Positions 7,261-8,379 of a stretch of DNA of 8,379 nt are shown here, one piece after another (within the stretch, counting starts at the first letter, position 1; each line of letters opens with the position of its first letter). Both the position numbers and the translations under genes were made by a program. Location: assembly GCA_039026555.1 (NCBI GenBank), contig JBCCMB010000122.1, forward strand, positions 1 to 8,379. Direction: 5' to 3'. This DNA comes from JBCCMB01 sp039026555 (lineage in GTDB: Bacteria; Pseudomonadota; Alphaproteobacteria; Caulobacterales; Hyphomonadaceae). The notes beneath the pieces were generated by a model, which saw nothing but the letters and a program-made list of their open reading frames with translations, was not told where the DNA came from and ran no database searches.

Positions 7261-7281
7261 GCGTTTCGGGTCGCGCTCGCG

Positions 7282-7494
7282 CTAGGCGGTGGGATCTTTC
7301 GAGCCGCCCTTTAATACGAAAATGCGGTCGCAATATTTGCATTCCACACAATCGCCGGCCGCCATGTCGTACCAGACTTTCGGATGTCCTAGCGCGCCGC
7401 CGCCGCCATCGCACATGACGCGCTTAGTCTGAACGACGACGATCTCGCCGTCTGGCGCAGCGGGCGGCGCATATGCTTTTTGCTCGGTCATCAT
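7282..7494 (-). CDS. CHCC zinc-finger protein (NDUFS6-like, probable complex I-associated)
   Basis: This is a small 70-residue protein of the zf-CHCC family. A flexible, Pro/Ala-containing N-terminus is followed by VMCDGG (Cys28), LGHPKVWYDM (His37) and ECKYCDRIFVL (Cys52, Cys55), giving the C-H-C-C zinc site. The pattern CDGG..xLGHPxVY..xxxxxxxxCxYC matches the C-terminal part of the mitochondrial 13-kDa complex I subunit NDUFS6; alphaproteobacteria carry this homologue, and in Paracoccus it is part of NADH dehydrogenase. A role in complex I assembly or stability is therefore inferred from the family. No nuo genes are visible nearby. Two adjacent ATGs (7494-7492, 7491-7489) are preceded by GAAGGGG on the minus strand (7503-7509), eight bases from the first. 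Confidence 0.92.
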   Translation of the reverse strand: MMTEQKAYAPPAAPDGEIVVVQTKRVMCDGGGGALGHPKVWYDMAAGDCVECKYCDRIFVLKGGSKDPTA

Positions 7495-7615
7495 TTAAGA
7501 AGCCCCTTCAAGCGAAGCGATAAGCGCATTAGGTAGGGTGCGCCGGCGCGCCGCGTCAATTGCGAACATCGCCGCAGCGTCCCCTATACGGGACGAAATC
7601 AATATTGGATGCCTT
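7495..7615. other. Divergent intergenic region between zinc-finger and ABC genes
   Basis: These 121 bp hold the zinc-finger ribosome binding site at the left end and a candidate promoter with an inverted repeat at the right. The middle (about 7510-7557) has no ORF or repeat I can support. Confidence 0.4.
7560..7595 (+). promoter_or_regulatory. Candidate promoter and operator of the ABC transporter gene
   Basis: TTGCGA (7560-7565) and TATACG (7585-7590) resemble -35 and -10 boxes with a long 19-bp spacer. The -10 lies between the arms of a perfect 6-bp inverted repeat, CGTCCC (7578-7583) and GGGACG (7590-7595). A repeat over a -10 could be a repressor site. The box matches are only four of six each, so this is tentative. 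Confidence 0.3.
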
Positions 7616-8379
7616 ATGCGCGCACCTGAAACCGCTTCCGATCTTACACCTGACCTCGCGATCGAGATCCAAGGGCTTGAAAAAACTTACGCGGCCGACG
7701 GCAAAGCGGCGGCGAAGCGCGCGTTGAAGGGTGTGGATTTGTCCATTTCGCGCGGCTCGATTTTCGGTCTTTTAGGGCCAAATGGCGCCGGCAAGTCGAC
7801 CATGATCAACATCTTGTCTGGCTTGGTGACCAAAACCGGCGGATCGGCCAGCGTGTGGGGTTTCGACATCGATAAATCGCCGCGCGAAGCGCGCGGCGCT
7901 CTGGGCGTGGTTCCGCAAGAGATTAATATGGATCCTTTCTTCACGCCGCTCGAATCGCTGGAATTGATGGCGGGTTTCTTCGGCGTGCCGCCCGAGCAGC
8001 GTCGGTCGGACGAGATCCTGGATGCGCTCGGCCTTGGCGACAAAAAGGACGCTTATGTGCGTCAATTGTCGGGCGGTATGAAGCGCCGGCTCATGGTGGC
8101 TAAAGCCATGGTGCACGCCCCGCCAATTCTTATCTTGGACGAACCAACGGCAGGCGTGGACGTGGAGCTGCGCCGGCAGCTGTGGGACTATGTCAAAGAC
8201 CTGCACGCGCGCGGAGCGACGATCGTGCTGACCACGCATTATCTTGAGGAAGCCCAAGAGCTTTGCGACAAAATCGCCATCATCAATCATGGCGAAGTGA
8301 TCGCCTGCGAGCCGACGCCGCAATTGTTGAGCCGATTGGATTATAAAACGCTCATTGTCCAACCGACCGAAGCGTTGGA
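7616..8379 (+). CDS. ABC transporter ATP-binding protein, ABC-2 exporter type (partial, C-terminus beyond right edge)
   Basis: 254 codons are visible before the right edge. All ATPase motifs are present: Walker A GPNGAGKST (54-62), Q-loop Gln101 in VVPQE, signature LSGGM (151-155), Walker B LILDEP (172-177) with Glu176, D-loop AGVD and H-loop His208 in TTHYLEEAQELCD. The sequence is of the DrrA/NodI/YadG group that pairs with ABC-2 type permeases and exports lipids, drugs or polysaccharides; the permease gene would be expected to the right. The N-terminus (1 to about 15) is an unusual polar extension before the fold starts at AIEIQGLEKTY. The ATG at 7616 has no good ribosome binding site (GGAT only), so initiation may be weak or the transcript short-leadered; no better in-frame start is seen. 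Substrate cannot be inferred. Confidence 0.95.
   Translation, partial: MRAPETASDLTPDLAIEIQGLEKTYAADGKAAAKRALKGVDLSISRGSIFGLLGPNGAGKSTMINILSGLVTKTGGSASVWGFDIDKSPREARGALGVVPQEINMDPFFTPLESLELMAGFFGVPPEQRRSDEILDALGLGDKKDAYVRQLSGGMKRRLMVAKAMVHAPPILILDEPTAGVDVELRRQLWDYVKDLHARGATIVLTTHYLEEAQELCDKIAIINHGEVIACEPTPQLLSRLDYKTLIVQPTEAL

Noticed and set aside
7261..7281. Possible terminator between the oxidoreductase and zinc-finger genes
   Set aside because: The GC-rich CGCGCTCGCG forms only a four-pair stem with a two-base loop and no T-run, so it is not a credible intrinsic terminator.
7772..8362. Minus-strand ORF of 196 codons opposite the ABC ATPase
   Set aside because: The plus strand encodes every ABC motif in order; the opposite frame is a shadow with no family features.

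Overview
The window is GC-rich, densely coded bacterial chromosome. It most likely comes from an alphaproteobacterium: there is a small CHCC zinc-finger protein of the NDUFS6-like family typical of that class, the codon use is rich in GCG/GGC/CGC, and the DNA polymerase I is a full-length proofreading enzyme. The genus cannot be read from the sequence. No RNA genes, insertion sequences, CRISPR arrays or phage genes were seen. Eight protein genes cover almost everything; two of them run off the window edges.

Left part, minus strand (1-3692): polA (DNA polymerase I) reads leftward and is followed after only 24 bp by a gene for an N-terminal TIR-domain protein, cut by the left edge. The TIR gene has no room for an ordinary promoter of its own, so it probably shares the polA transcript. 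This is the most unusual item in the window: a TIR domain with an apparently intact catalytic glutamate is joined to a second, C-terminal domain that I can describe but not firmly name.

Middle (3693-5247): a 124-bp gap divides polA from two rightward genes for exported proteins: a 204-residue lipoprotein of unknown family and a 249-residue protein with a signal peptide, beta-rich sequence and C-terminal phenylalanine, probably a small outer-membrane beta-barrel. The 66 bp between them can fold into a stem that would hide the ribosome binding site of the second gene.

Right part (5244-8379): a crotonase-superfamily gene (minus) overlaps the stop codon of the barrel gene tail to tail. It is transcribed away from a zinc-less medium-chain oxidoreductase gene (plus), with 154 bp between them, and this pair may be a small acyl-CoA/alkenal metabolism or detoxification unit. 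Next come the CHCC zinc-finger gene (minus, probable complex I-associated protein) and, diverging from it, the ATPase of an ABC-2 type exporter that runs off the right edge. A short perfect inverted repeat lies over a possible -10 element in front of the ABC gene.

Apart from polA-TIR and the lipoprotein-barrel pair, neighbours are divergent or convergent, so the window is a string of short transcription units rather than one pathway.
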